Positions 16,697 to 30,129 of a DNA stretch of 64,000 nucleotides are shown one piece after another (the stretch's first letter is position 1; each line of letters starts with the position of its first letter). A program made the translations under genes and the position numbers. A model generated the notes under the pieces. The model was not told where the DNA came from, did not search any database, and was given only the letters and a program-made list of their open reading frames with translations. Origin of the DNA: Tetracladium setigerum (Eukaryota > Ascomycota > Leotiomycetes > Helotiales); contig PZJY01000013.1 of the NCBI GenBank assembly GCA_031472005.1, positions 930,001-994,000 on the forward strand, written 5' to 3'.

Positions 16697-18536
16697 ATGG
16701 CCAATCGCGAACGCAGCAAAGGCGGCTGCTGGACGTGCAAGCTGCGAAAGAAGAAGTGCGACGAAAGCCGGCCATCGTGTGAAATCTGTCTTTCTCTGGA
16801 TATCGATTGTCATGGATATGGCTCAAAACCAGTATGGATGAATGGCGGTGCCGCCGAGAGGGACAAAATCGAAACTTTGCGCCAGAGGGTCAAAGAGATC
16901 ACCAACCACAAACGTCGACTTCGAGTTCGCCAGAATTTGTCTCAGGCCCCCAACAGCAGATTGGAAATCATCAGGACAATAATGATCATCATGCAGGATT
17001 AACTCCTGTATCCATGGATGATGTGCATGTTCCATCGCAGCCGCTATCCGCTTACTCCATCGACGTTAGCGAATCCCGCCAACCTCTCCAGCAGGCGGAA
17101 GACGCATCTGGGGCAACTGCGGTTGATGTCAATCTGGTTCAACAAACGCCTTCCTCCTCAGAGAGTGACTCGGGTCGAGTAGAATTGTACAGGAAGACCC
17201 CGATACTGCCCGAGGAAGAAGCGGGCCACCTGCTGTACTACCTGGATTATGTGTTCACGATACAATTCCCATTTTACAAACCCAGCGCTATCAATGGCGG
17301 GCGTGGATGGCTTCTTGCTATTCTCATGCAGTTGGATCCGCTCTACCATGCTGCTCTCAGTATTGCCACTTACCATCAACATTTCGAAGCACTGGTGCAT
17401 GAGTTCGGTCTATCTGCAGCCAGCTTCACTGACATTCGTGACATACCGCCTTGTTGCAAACTGGAAGCGCAGTTGCGGGAACATAATCTTTCGTTAAGTA
17501 CGATTGGCAATCTTGTACGACGTTTGCAAGATCTTGGCCGAAGCCAGTCGGAACTCAAGCTACCTGAATATGTGGAGCTGATTGCATGTATGGCAGTACT
17601 CGTCTCTCTTGAGGTACAGTATTTCTGTCGTTTGATTTTATTTTTTTCATATTCGTCTAACAAATATATGAACAGGTGTTGAAAGGAGACAGTGCTAGCT
17701 GGCAATTTCACTTAACAGCAGCAGCATCAATCCTCCCTCTCGCTCACAAGGCCTTTCGATCTGATCAAGCAAACGATCTCTCGAAAACATACAAAGACGC
17801 ATTCCATTTCTTTTCCTCGGCAGTAACTTGGTATAGCTTACAGGCTTGTGTGACTTTGGGAGAACTAATATTAGGAGACTCTGACAATGTAGAGCTGCAA
17901 GATCTGTACATACCTATCAGCAATTTTGCAGGGTGTGACAATTGGGTTATACAAGAAGTCCTGAATATTATGAAGCTCGGGCATTGGAAAGATGCCATGA
18001 AGTCGAAAAAGCAACTCAGCATGCGAGAACTCACAACACGAGCCTTGGAGATCGAAACAAATCTGAAGAGCGAGTTGAGTGTTGTATCAAAAAAGATAGA
18101 ACGAAGTTCGCTAGTCGATTACTTCCACAATCCCGCAGCCTATATTCAGCTCCTGGTCACGCAGATATTTGGGTACAGCACCCTCATCTATCTCTACATG
18201 ATCGAATCCGGACCTTGTCCAGACGTGCCCGAAATTCACACGAACGTATCCCAAACAATCGAAGCGTTTAAGGCTCTTCCCCAAGCCGAACTCGTCCGCA
18301 GCCTTTCCTGGCCACTCTGCATCGCCGGATCTATGGCGACGGAAGATCAAGAAATGGCATTTCTCGACATTGCGAGCAAAGCTAAGCTCAATCTCTGTCA
18401 TTTTGGAAGCTCGAGACATGCACTCGCCATTATACAAGAGTGTTGGCGTATGCGGAAGAGTAACGAGGCTATCGATTGGAATGTGGACTGGAGAGTTGCA
18501 ATGCGGAACCTGGGGCTCAATGTTTTGCTTGTCTAA
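16697..18536 (+). CDS. Zn(II)2Cys6 transcription factor, ACR-2-like, with one frame break
   Basis: Fungal transcription factor. The N terminus carries GGCWTCKLRKKKCDES then CEICLSLDIDC: a complete C-x2-C-x6-C-x5-C-x2-C-x6-C zinc cluster, with the GCWTCRxRKKKCDE variant typical of the Fungal_trans_2 (acriflavine-sensitivity-control) group. After GGAAERDKIETLRQRVKE the frame moves to one starting one base earlier at about 16905-16945, so one base seems missing; downstream reading is continuous (ILPEEEAGHLLYYLDYVFTI, then the helical regulatory domain). One intron 17614-17675 with GTACAG donor and AACAG acceptor. About 590 residues. Target genes unknown; the neighbouring SDR and epimerase-like genes are candidates by position only. 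Confidence 0.85.
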
Positions 18537-18807
18537 TGGACTTTATGTCTACACGCGTCACTGATAAATTGTTGCTCGCCACGATACACATCCGCTGGTA
18601 TATATTCCATAATTACAAAGAACATGGCATACTATATTGCTCCCATCATCACCCTCAACCATACCCACAGATTCCGGCATCTCAATTTGCGCGTCCTCTG
18701 TCTAAAAGCATATAATTCTCCGATAATTCCTCCCTGAGCAGTGGGAAGTAGTGTGTTCAGAGATGTTCTGATGCCATCACAAAGCATCTCCATCTCCAGT
18801 CGCTTCT

Positions 18808-19830
18808 CTATATCACAACCAAATCTGGAATTGTCGCAAACACATCCCCATACTTAGCTGTCCATCCCAAAGCCCGAATTCTTTCCGCGTTAACTCTCAT
18901 ATTTGAGCCCCAAAGAAGTTCCGCATAAGGATGGATCTCTTTAGCCTGCTCAGCCGTCAAGATATCTATCTCCTCCCTACCAAGCACTCTCTGCTTCACC
19001 AACTCCCGCACTATGGCCGTTGCCACGTCAGTAAATTCACATTCTCCGCCTTCGACATAGTAAACTCCCTTGTCTCCCCAATGTGCTTTCCCATCCACTT
19101 CCAAAGCCTCCTCTACAAGCAAGATCAATGCATCCGTGAGGTCACGGACATGGACCAAGGAGTTGATATTCTTCCCTTCCCCGAGTTTGAAACCTTTTCC
19201 TCGTCCTTTCACAAAAGCAACATACGCAGGAAGAGCAATGCTTTCCCGCTTGATCTCCCCTTGTCCCGTGCCAATGACGCCAGGAGGGATCACAAGAGCC
19301 GTTCTGATGCCGTTCTTTTTGCCTTCGAAGAGGACAAGCTGGTCAGTGATGGCATGCCAGACCGACTTATCAAAAGTCGTGATTTCAGTCAAGTCCGCAA
19401 GGTCAGACCAAACCTTGGAGGTAGCTTGTCCGGCACCATTCTCAGTGGTGGAGACGGATGCTCCGCCCGATAGTTGAATATAGACGGATGTTTTGGGAAG
19501 CGATGGAATGATTGTGGTGATAACACTTGCGTGGTCAGCGTCGGCCAGTTCTATGATGTTGTCAGCTGGGCGGAGGGTTTGATAATGGCAGCGTGGGTAT
19601 TTACGGAGAACGACATCGGCTTGAGCAGCCTCTTCTTTCAATATATCTGCGGAATCCAAGTCGCCGATGATGATTTGAATGAATGGGTATTTTGCGGCGA
19701 TCTTTTGCTTCTGCTCATCGGTGCGAACGAGACCTCGGATTCGGTATTCGGGGTGTTTTTTTGTGATGGTATGAAGGACTTGACCCCCAATGTAGCCGGA
19801 GATTCCTGTGATGAATATTGTAGGTGCCAT
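18808..19830 (-). CDS. NAD-dependent epimerase/dehydratase-like protein
   Basis: Extended-SDR / NmrA-like Rossmann protein. The N terminus MAPTIFITGISGYIGGQVL holds the TGxxGxxG cofactor motif; later LVIPPGVIGTGQG and SLVHVRDLTDALILL are typical of nucleoside-sugar-epimerase-like proteins of fungi. Although one ORF spans the whole gene, I read a 54-nt in-frame intron at 19551-19604 (GTAAAT donor, CTGAC branch point, ATAG acceptor), because removing it gives ADVVLQLADADHA, the usual family sequence. Exons are then 19830-19605 and 19550-18808, about 322 residues. Divergent from the zinc-cluster gene at 20245. The usual catalytic YxxxK is not obvious, so the protein may be an atypical reductase or a sensor. 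Confidence 0.83.
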   Translation of the reverse strand: MAPTIFITGISGYIGGQVLHTITKKHPEYRIRGLVRTDEQKQKIAAKYPFIQIIIGDLDSADILKEEAAQADVVLRKYPRCHYQTLRPADNIIELADADHASVITTIIPSLPKTSVYIQLSGGASVSTTENGAGQATSKVWSDLADLTEITTFDKSVWHAITDQLVLFEGKKNGIRTALVIPPGVIGTGQGEIKRESIALPAYVAFVKGRGKGFKLGEGKNINSLVHVRDLTDALILLVEEALEVDGKAHWGDKGVYYVEGGECEFTDVATAIVRELVKQRVLGREEIDILTAEQAKEIHPYAELLWGSNMRVNAERIRALGWTAKYGDVFATIPDLVVI

Positions 19831-20244
19831 TGTAGAAAGAGTTTCTTAATTGCAGTCTAATGAAGATTGAAAAAGTGTCCGTTGATGCGAATGGTTAATG
19901 GTGAGAGCGATGAGGGGATACTTATACTCCATTCTATTAAAACATAGCATATGCGTTGCGTAATCCTCGAAAATAGTTTCTCACGTTGACGTATTACATC
20001 TGTCCTTTCAATCTGACCTTGAAGAATGGATATACCATCAGTATAGAGTGGCTGGCCTGGATTGCATAGCTCGATGATCTGATCCTGATTGGATGGGCGG
20101 ACGGGAATTGGCGGGTTTCTTGACGGGCCCGCCAAACTTGCGGCCGCTGACGGAGATTTCGACCGCCACTTTCAACCGCAACAATTGGAAAGCCGCCTTC
20201 AATCCAGTCTCATCCAGCACATCACACATGATTGACAGTCCAGC
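19831..20244. promoter_or_regulatory. Shared divergent promoter
   Basis: 414 bp between the epimerase-like gene (minus) and a zinc-cluster gene (plus). This arrangement often couples a regulator to its target in fungi; here it is inference. Some CGG/CCG triplets occur (for example near 20100-20160) but no clear inverted pair was pinned down. Confidence 0.45.
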
Positions 20245-22126
20245 ATGAATGAGACACACAGCTATAAATCCAATCTGGCCTGCGAGACTTGCAAGTCCCG
20301 TAAACGAAAATGTGATAAGGCGCTCCCAAAGTGCTCGCTCTGCACAAGGTAGATAACATGCCAACCTCCTTCCCCCTTCCTCCTTGCTATGCTCAGCATT
20401 AGACAACACTATCTGGGTAATGATTCGCTAATTTTTTAATGAAAGGAAATCTTTATCTTGCAGGTATACAGTCTCTACTAAGAGTCGCCCGCTACGCTCA
20501 ACAAGATCCCCTGCCTCCTCATCTACCATAGCGGCTGTGAGCCCTGCCAGTTCCGCTCCGCCGTCCAATGGCTTTCCACCAGTCTTTTACCTCGACTGGA
20601 ATGTCTTTCAACAGTGTCATTTTGACCTACCCAAGCCAACTTCTCAGTTGCCACCCTGCATCTCTCAACTCATTGGCAATCGAGAGAATTGGAACATGAT
20701 TGCAGCCGAGCACTTCGCCACAACTCATACTTGGATGCCCATCATCTCCAAAAAGAGCTTTTACGATCACATTAATATTCGTTTAGATCAAGTACGTTCG
20801 GACTACGGACTTCTTCTTCTAGCTATGGATCTGGTTTGTTGGGTATCCGAGAATGAGAACCCGAAGACGCCTGCTTACTTGGCAGCAAAATCTTTCTACT
20901 TGGACTTGGAAGTCCAGGGAGTTGTCTCGCTTCAAATTTTGCAAGCTCTGCTGTTGATTGCACTTTATGAGTTTGGACACTCAATATTCCCCTCTGCTGC
21001 CATTTCAATCGAGGCGTGCGTGAGGTACGGTCATGCTTTGGGCATCAATTGGGGTGCTGAGTTTCCACTGAAGAGACCGTTCTCGTGGGTTGATAGTGAT
21101 GAGCAAAATCGTGTTTGGTGGGCTGTGGTTATCTTAGACCGGTAAGTTTCCTGGCGTTATTTCGAATCCCTAATTTAGATGGTCGCGTGAGCATCGATTA
21201 CTTCATATGAAGTGATCTTTAGTGGAAAGTTTAGAGAGTACTATGTTAAATAACGAACTCCAAGCGTCTCAAGCATAGGTTGTCAGCCTCGACCTTTCTT
21301 GGCCGAAGATCCAACTCCAGAAACAATAATGCCAACGGAGGATAGTGCGTGGGATGAAGGAGTGAGTTCCAGCTTAACCCCGTCAACTCATCTCAAGATA
21401 TTCACATCATAGGTGATGCCACCGAAATGCTTTAGCATAGACGTTACGCAAACTCCAAGAAGACTTGGTCGATTTGCCCTTACAGCAGAAGCAACACGAT
21501 TGCTGGGGCAAGTAATTAGACATGTACAAACAAAGTCGCCTAGGGACTCATTCCATGACGAGGAAGGGCTACTCCTCGACCGAGCTCTTCAATCCTTACT
21601 CACTGTTGCTGAGGTTGAAGGTCAAATCCATTCCCTCGATGTCATGAATCAGACTCTGATGTGCTCTCTGTATGTATTCCTTCTGGTTGAGGATAGAAGA
21701 GCTAAGCTGACAGCAACAGCGCGAGAATAATTTTACACGAAAGCCATGCTTCAACAGAATCAGAAACATCACAGTATTTCGAAGGCGTTCATCATACGCA
21801 AAATCTCATGGAGATCGTCGCCAAAGCAAGAGAAGAATTGGCGAACTTCGAAGCCCCAATCAGAGCATGCGTGAGAGCTGCATCGCCGTTCATGACCACA
21901 CTCCTGTACCAGATGGGGGCGGCCAATTTACGAAGGTGTATGCAGATGAAAACAAATGATTCGGTCGAGGCTTTTAACGTAATCAAAGATGCCTTGAAAG
22001 TTTTTGATGGAAGGTGGAGAACTGCTGGTGAGTAGCTTTGAATCTGGGTTCGCTCTGGTCTAACGTTTTATAGGAGTGTACCTTAAAATATTAGAGGCTA
22101 GGGAAGTGATCGCTGTTGTTGGGTGA
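20245..22126 (+). CDS. Zinc-cluster transcription factor with an apparently incomplete Cys6 motif
   Basis: Putative Zn2Cys6 regulator in six exons: 20245-20348, 20464-21141, 21265-21361, 21413-21669, 21720-22027, 22074-22126. All borders keep frame. The N terminus gives CETCKSRKRKCDKALPKC then SLC, five of the six zinc ligands. After the first intron the protein continues RYTVSTKSR, where family members carry the sixth Cys. The middle is the fungal_trans domain (AAEHFATTHTWMPIISKKSF, then SIEACVRYGHALGI, then NRVWWAVVILDR), then RPFLAEDPTP and a C-terminal helical part ending YLKILEAREVIAVVG. About 500 residues. No frameshift needed. The missing ligand could be real, a sequence error, or a sign of a different splice site. 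Confidence 0.8.
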
Positions 22127-22276
22127 AGCCCACATTTTTTTTATTTTCAGGAAGTGGCGCAGCGAGTAATAGCAATCAAGCTCGTTGAGTCGAACCACCT
22201 TATAAATTTTTGCATCGCAACATACTTCAATTTTCCTCTGCGCTAGGTGGAACGCGATACAGAACCAGCGAATCCC
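22127..22276. other. Convergent 3' spacer
   Basis: Short AT-rich stretch between the stops of the zinc-cluster gene and the F-box-like remnant. A T-rich run lies at 22135-22148. Probably contains both 3' ends. Confidence 0.4.
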
Positions 22277-22983
22277 TCATATTGAAATGGCAGTGAGGGG
22301 CCTGAAACATATGTCTATCCGCAAGTTCATCAAGCCATTTCTGATGCCCCATCTTTTAAGGAACTCGGTTGTTCCGTCCTTTCGTGCGTGGAGAAACGGC
22401 GCATAGTACGGTCCAGAAAGAGTTGATCCTGCGAGGAGAACATGATAGAGTGCCCGGTAGAGTCTCTCCTTCCATTTATCGTAGCCGCCTACTTTCACCA
22501 CCCACAAGCTGAATTCGTTCAGATGAAGAACATCGCCATTACTCAAATAGCCCTCTGGCTTGTGGGTTACTTTCCAATTGACCATCATCCACTCGATACA
22601 TTTGATGAGATGCTAAAAGTCAAGCACGGCTTGCATCTCGCTAGGTAAGGGTTTCGCCACCTTTCCACAAAGTTCCTGGATGGGAAAGGGACTGGGCGCT
22701 GTGCCTCTGCAACGATGTTGGTGGAGCGAACCTGCGTGATCGGTGAGTCAAAGTACCTTTGTTGTATTGATTTCCAGACTCGCCGCCATGAGAGCAGCAT
22801 TGAATGCGAGGATTCTGGTCGATGCTAGGTTCCAAAGAAGAGTCGGCGCGTTGCTCTTCCATACCGAGTAGACGGTTTTGCAGGATGACGCTAAAGCCAC
22901 AAGATACGGAAAAGTATCGCATGCTTGAAGGATGTGCTGGAGCAACTCGGGGGCCAGACTAATTATCAAGCTAGCAGCCATGG
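22277..22983 (-). pseudogene. F-box-like protein, probably a remnant
   Basis: The N terminus (start 22983) reads SLAPELLQHILQACDTFPYL then VALASSCKTVYSVW, a recognisable F-box-like helix set used to bind SKP1 in ubiquitin ligases. Downstream pieces (RPVPFPSRNFVERWRNPYLA; SLWVVKVGGYDKWKERLYRA) lie in other frames. Joining them needs a 25-nt 'intron' near 22735-22760 and a second unclear junction near 22600-22660, so either unusual splicing, sequence errors or decay is involved. The family is known to be highly duplicated and often degenerate in Leotiomycetes (general knowledge). C-terminal function unknown. Confidence 0.5.
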
Positions 22984-23220
22984 GTGTGTTGGAAGAAAGT
23001 ACATAGCGAGGTACGCAAAGTTGGGAATGAGTGCTGTCGAACAGGGACCTAAGACGTTGTGCGACAGGTGTGCTTACCATCAGATATCCTCATTGGCTGA
23101 TAGGCCACCGGGGAGGATCAACCGGGAAGCTGTGTTACCTGACGCGCAGGCTGAGGTTTCGAACAAAAAGAATTAGAGCAGAGCTTCGATCGGGTGGGTC
23201 TCGAGAAGAAGGCACTGCTT

Positions 23221-23470
23221 AAGGTAGGTAGGTAGGTAGGTACCTGAGTCATGCGACTATTCTCCAAAGTTCGGATGTGAAGGAAGGGCTATAGAAGTAG
23301 TAAGGTATCTTCTTCACTTTTATATAGTTTTCGAAAGATACTTTAATACGTTAATTTACCTATCTGGTGTAATTATATATTTCAATTGCCCCTCCCCTTT
23401 TTTTTAAAAAAAAAGAAAGGGGCGAACATAGGTAGGTACGTTACCTACCTTACCTGTAAGGTAGGCGGAC
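23221..23470. repeat. GGTA tetranucleotide array and inverted TACC copies
   Basis: A run of GGTA units at about 23223-23242 is followed about 190 bp later (23430-23466) by GGTAGGTA, then TACCTACC and GGTAGG in both orientations. The copies can pair with each other. A poly-T/poly-A switch (about 23398-23416) lies between. It sits upstream of the gene starting at 23750. Confidence 0.7.
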
Positions 23471-23749
23471 GACCGTTAGTAGGCGCGGGCGAGACGGGAA
23501 ACGGTAACAACCAATAGAAAGCGTGCATGTGGGGCGCACGTGCTGGTAGCAAAACGCGAGCAAGGAACAATAGAACGCCACCAACACCAACATAGGGCTG
23601 TGCCTGCCTATGCTTTAACACCTATGCTTTAACATAACGTTCAGGCCGCCATATCTCCTCTCCTCTCCCTCCCCTTCTCTTCTTCGACAAACACACCCTT
23701 TCGACTCTTCATTTTAAGAAAAAATAAAACTCCTCAATCAACCACTAAA

Positions 23750-26684
<2,935 letters not shown>

Positions 26685-27297
26685 AATGATAGATTAGCAA
26701 AGGTTGAGTGACGGCTGGGCTATTTTATAAAGGGTGGGTAAGTGGTTGAGCAGTTGAGGGGTGTTGAGGGGTGTCAAGGGGTGTATAATGGGATTTAGTG
26801 AGGGGGATTATTGTACAGTACACGATTGCGATGGGGACATAGCTCGTTCGTGCTTTTGCACGGGTTTTCTTCTTGTTGTTTTCATAGTTACCTTGGGTAG
26901 TGGTGAAAACTCTGCTGTTACATGATATCCTATTTTTCTTTTACCTAGGTAGCTAAGCCGCTGCCGTCTTTATTAATAAAAGCGCGCTTCTTTTCCTTTT
27001 GAAAGCTGCTATTCAGATGTGATTGGAGTTTACTTTTTTTGTTTGTGTTCTGCGTTGCTTAAACCTGATAAAGATATCTCGGCAACGAGCAGATAAGCGA
27101 GACGAGAGGCGTTTCTGTAGCGTAGCGTGGCGCTAAGGACAGGTAATCTTACTTTACCTGTTAGTGGCAGATCCACCCCCGCAATCCTAGCTCTCCGTCT
27201 CTGGCTTATATGTTTCGTTACGCCTACAACAGCCTTCAGAATTGATTGATGTTTGACATTCCAGAGTCCCACAATCCCAGTTGGACAAAGGGATAGA
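26685..27297. other. Intergenic region
   Basis: About 600 bp with G-rich tract (gggtgt units at 26757-26785) just after the stop of the Pro-Glu protein gene, then AT-rich DNA leading to the next zinc-cluster gene. No gene seen. Confidence 0.5.
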
Positions 27298-29542
27298 ATG
27301 GACTCTTTAGATACTTCACCACCTACCGTATCTAATTTGACGGGAGCAAGGAGACGGCTTCGCATCTCGAGGGCTTGCGACCGATGTAAGAGGTATGGTA
27401 GAGCCCGATACCCCACTATATAGTCTTACCTCGCTACTAATAATTCCTCCAACTTGCTCACATAGGAGAAGAATACGCTGCACGGGAACTAAGCCTTGTG
27501 ATACTTGTACCAGAACTACAGCAACTTGTGTATATGCAACTCCATACAATCGAGGCAGGAAAACACCCTTACCCCATGTCGTACCAGTTACTTCGATGCC
27601 TAGCAGCTCCGACGGCCTTTTCCGGGAGCGGGAGCGATCAAGCTTCATGTCAGATAGTGAGCGCCCTCGCCAAAACCATTTGTTAACCAGCACGGAGACA
27701 ACATCGGCGACATCGCCAGAGCCCATCACAGATCTCCAGGGCCATTATCTAGGCCCAGCATCTGGAGCCTCCTTCCTTGCCCGGGTTCACAAACGTTTGC
27801 ATCACACCGCGCACACTTCATCCAATTTCACATTCGGAGACGCGCCACTGCCCGATTATGACCCAACGCCTTCAGTCATGATTTCCCTGGAGGAAATGTC
27901 GCGTCTCGTCCAGAAGTTCTTCGAGTTTACTATGCCAATAGATCGTATTTTCCATCGACCTACAATTGAGAAGTGGGCCCGTGAATTCAACACAACGATG
28001 GGTTCCATGAATCATACTGATGATGCGCCTGCTCGTCGGGCTGTTCTTTGGATGGTGTTTGCCATGGCTCAAGAACATGTAAACTTAGAGCCGTCGTTAA
28101 CTATCAACGATAGGAGGTACCCTAACTTCTAGATCTTTGGAAGATTCTTACTGATAGAAACAGCATTCGATACTTCCTGGCTGCTGATTATCAGCTATCT
28201 AAAAAGCCTAGTTCAGCAAGCCTTGCTTATGTTCAGGCGCGCTTATGCCAGTCCTTCTGGTTACTATCTCAATCTCGAGTAAATCACTGTTGGGATACCT
28301 TTGGAACCGCAGCTCGGCTCGCTCTCGTGTTGGGTCTTCACCGCAAACCGCCTCTGAGCTCAGCGAGCACACGCACTCTAGTGTACCTTGAATGCTGCAG
28401 GAGAACTTTTTGGAGTGCCTACTGTCTAGACAATTATCTCAGTATAACACTCGGTAGACCCAGAATATTTCATGATGATGATATCGACCAGGAATTCCCC
28501 TCCGGCGCCGACGATGACGAGCTCTTTGCCCATCAACAGGCGCCAGTGGGTACCCCTACATATTCGACCATGCTTGCACCTGTAGCATATTATAAGTAAG
28601 TGTCAACACCAACTGGTATTGCGACGGGACGCTGATATGTTACAGAATCTATCGGATATTAAGTTTCGTTTTGCGAGACATGTACTCAATCCATCCTTTA
28701 TCAATCGTTGAACAATGCAGAACTGCGGCAAAGTATACCCAAATTCTCAGAGGGTGGCGCGGTGATATACCATCGTTCCTCAATGCCGACAGCGACGGAT
28801 CAGCTCCATTAATTCCAATTTTCCAACGGCAGCGCGACGTGCTGAACCTGGCCTACTGGCATGCACTCGTACTCGTGCACCGACCTCTCTTTCTTCGAAA
28901 TCTCACAAAGATTCAGGATGGCAACCAGGAACACAGCTCGTACAATGCAGAGATCGACAAGAACATTCAAGATGGCTTAGACGCAGCAATGCATATTGCC
29001 GATAAGTTGGACGGCATGTTCAGCTCCGGTTCCATGTTTCGCTCGTTTTGGGTAAGTTATTCTTTGGTCTGATAACTATACTTAACGACTGATTCATCTA
29101 GAGCACCTGCTTCTTCGGTTTTTCCGCAGTTGTGGTCCTTTACGTTTACGCAATTCAACAGCAGCGATCCTCGTCACCAGCCGAATCTTATCATAAGTAC
29201 CGCGATTCAGCAATACGCTTCCAAAACCAATTGTCTAACATCGCCGGTCCTGATTCTCTGTTGGCAAGATACTGTGTCGTTTTGGAGGAGCTTCGGCTGG
29301 AACTGCTGCGATCCACAGATAGCACACAGGGTCCTTGCTTCCCTGATCAAGAAAGCCTAATAACAGGGTTTGATATGGAGTCGATGTCGCAAGATAGTAT
29401 GAACACTATCCTACATGCACCTGTTTCTTATCCCGATGTTTACAGAGGAGATTTTGTTGGCTTTTGGCCGGGGCTGGACGACTCGCTGGAAAGCTTAGAG
29501 GATCTATCCGGGTTTGAGCCTTATTTAGCTCCCCATATTTGA
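27298..29542 (+). CDS. Zn(II)2Cys6 transcription factor
   Basis: Intact fungal regulator. Exons: 27298-27392, 27466-28116, 28164-28595, 28646-29051, 29102-29542, all in frame. The zinc cluster is split by intron 1: CDRCKR | RRIRCTGTKPCDTCTRTTATC, spacing C-x2-C-x6-C-x5-C-x2-C-x6-C. The Fungal_trans domain follows (EMSRLVQKFFEFTMPIDRIF, SFWLLSQSRVNHCWDTFGTA, LVLGLHRKPPLSSAS, RRTFWSAYCLDNYLSITLGRPR). The C-terminal part has the FFGFSAVVVLYVYAIQQ helix and an acidic, Asp/Ser-rich end that could activate transcription. About 670 residues. No neighbouring metabolic gene gives a target. Confidence 0.9.
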
Positions 29543-30129
29543 AACGATGGCACAAGCCGAGGCACAATCCTAATGTATCATTCTATTGGACGTTATCTCC
29601 TCTTAATGCAAGACTGGAAGCCCATTTGTTTCGCTAAGACAACGCCACATCACATCAACACTTCAACGATTAAAGCCCTACAAGCAACAGGTGCACTCAA
29701 GACTTTCTTTTCCTCATCTAAAACTTGACTAGTTAGTCGAAATCTAATTATAGAGTCATTGGAATTATTGTTCTGTGATGGCATCGTCAGGTAATCTTGG
29801 TAGAATCCGAAATACGCATCACCACCACCAAGTCTTCGGAATCATTACAATAAGAGATCTTTGCCACCATCTCGTCAAAAATCCTTCCATAGTCACGTTT
29901 ACCATCGGGACAATAGTTTGGTACGTGTCACAGAAGAGAACGATGGAGCCAAATGAATGACTGAAGCTGGCATTCGAGCATTTGAACAAATTAAAACACA
30001 TGAATACAACAACTGCCCTGGACATTGATATTCGTGCCTGTGCGACTGGTAGTCCTCCAAAGTTACTTTCCAATCCTCCTTCCGTTCATTTCCACGCAGT
30101 TTTACCACTAGGATACCGGAACGCTGTGC
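29543..30129. other. Intergenic region, AT-rich
   Basis: About 590 bp between a plus-strand regulator and a minus-strand pseudogene, i.e. two 3' ends. Short ORFs have no family features. Confidence 0.45.
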
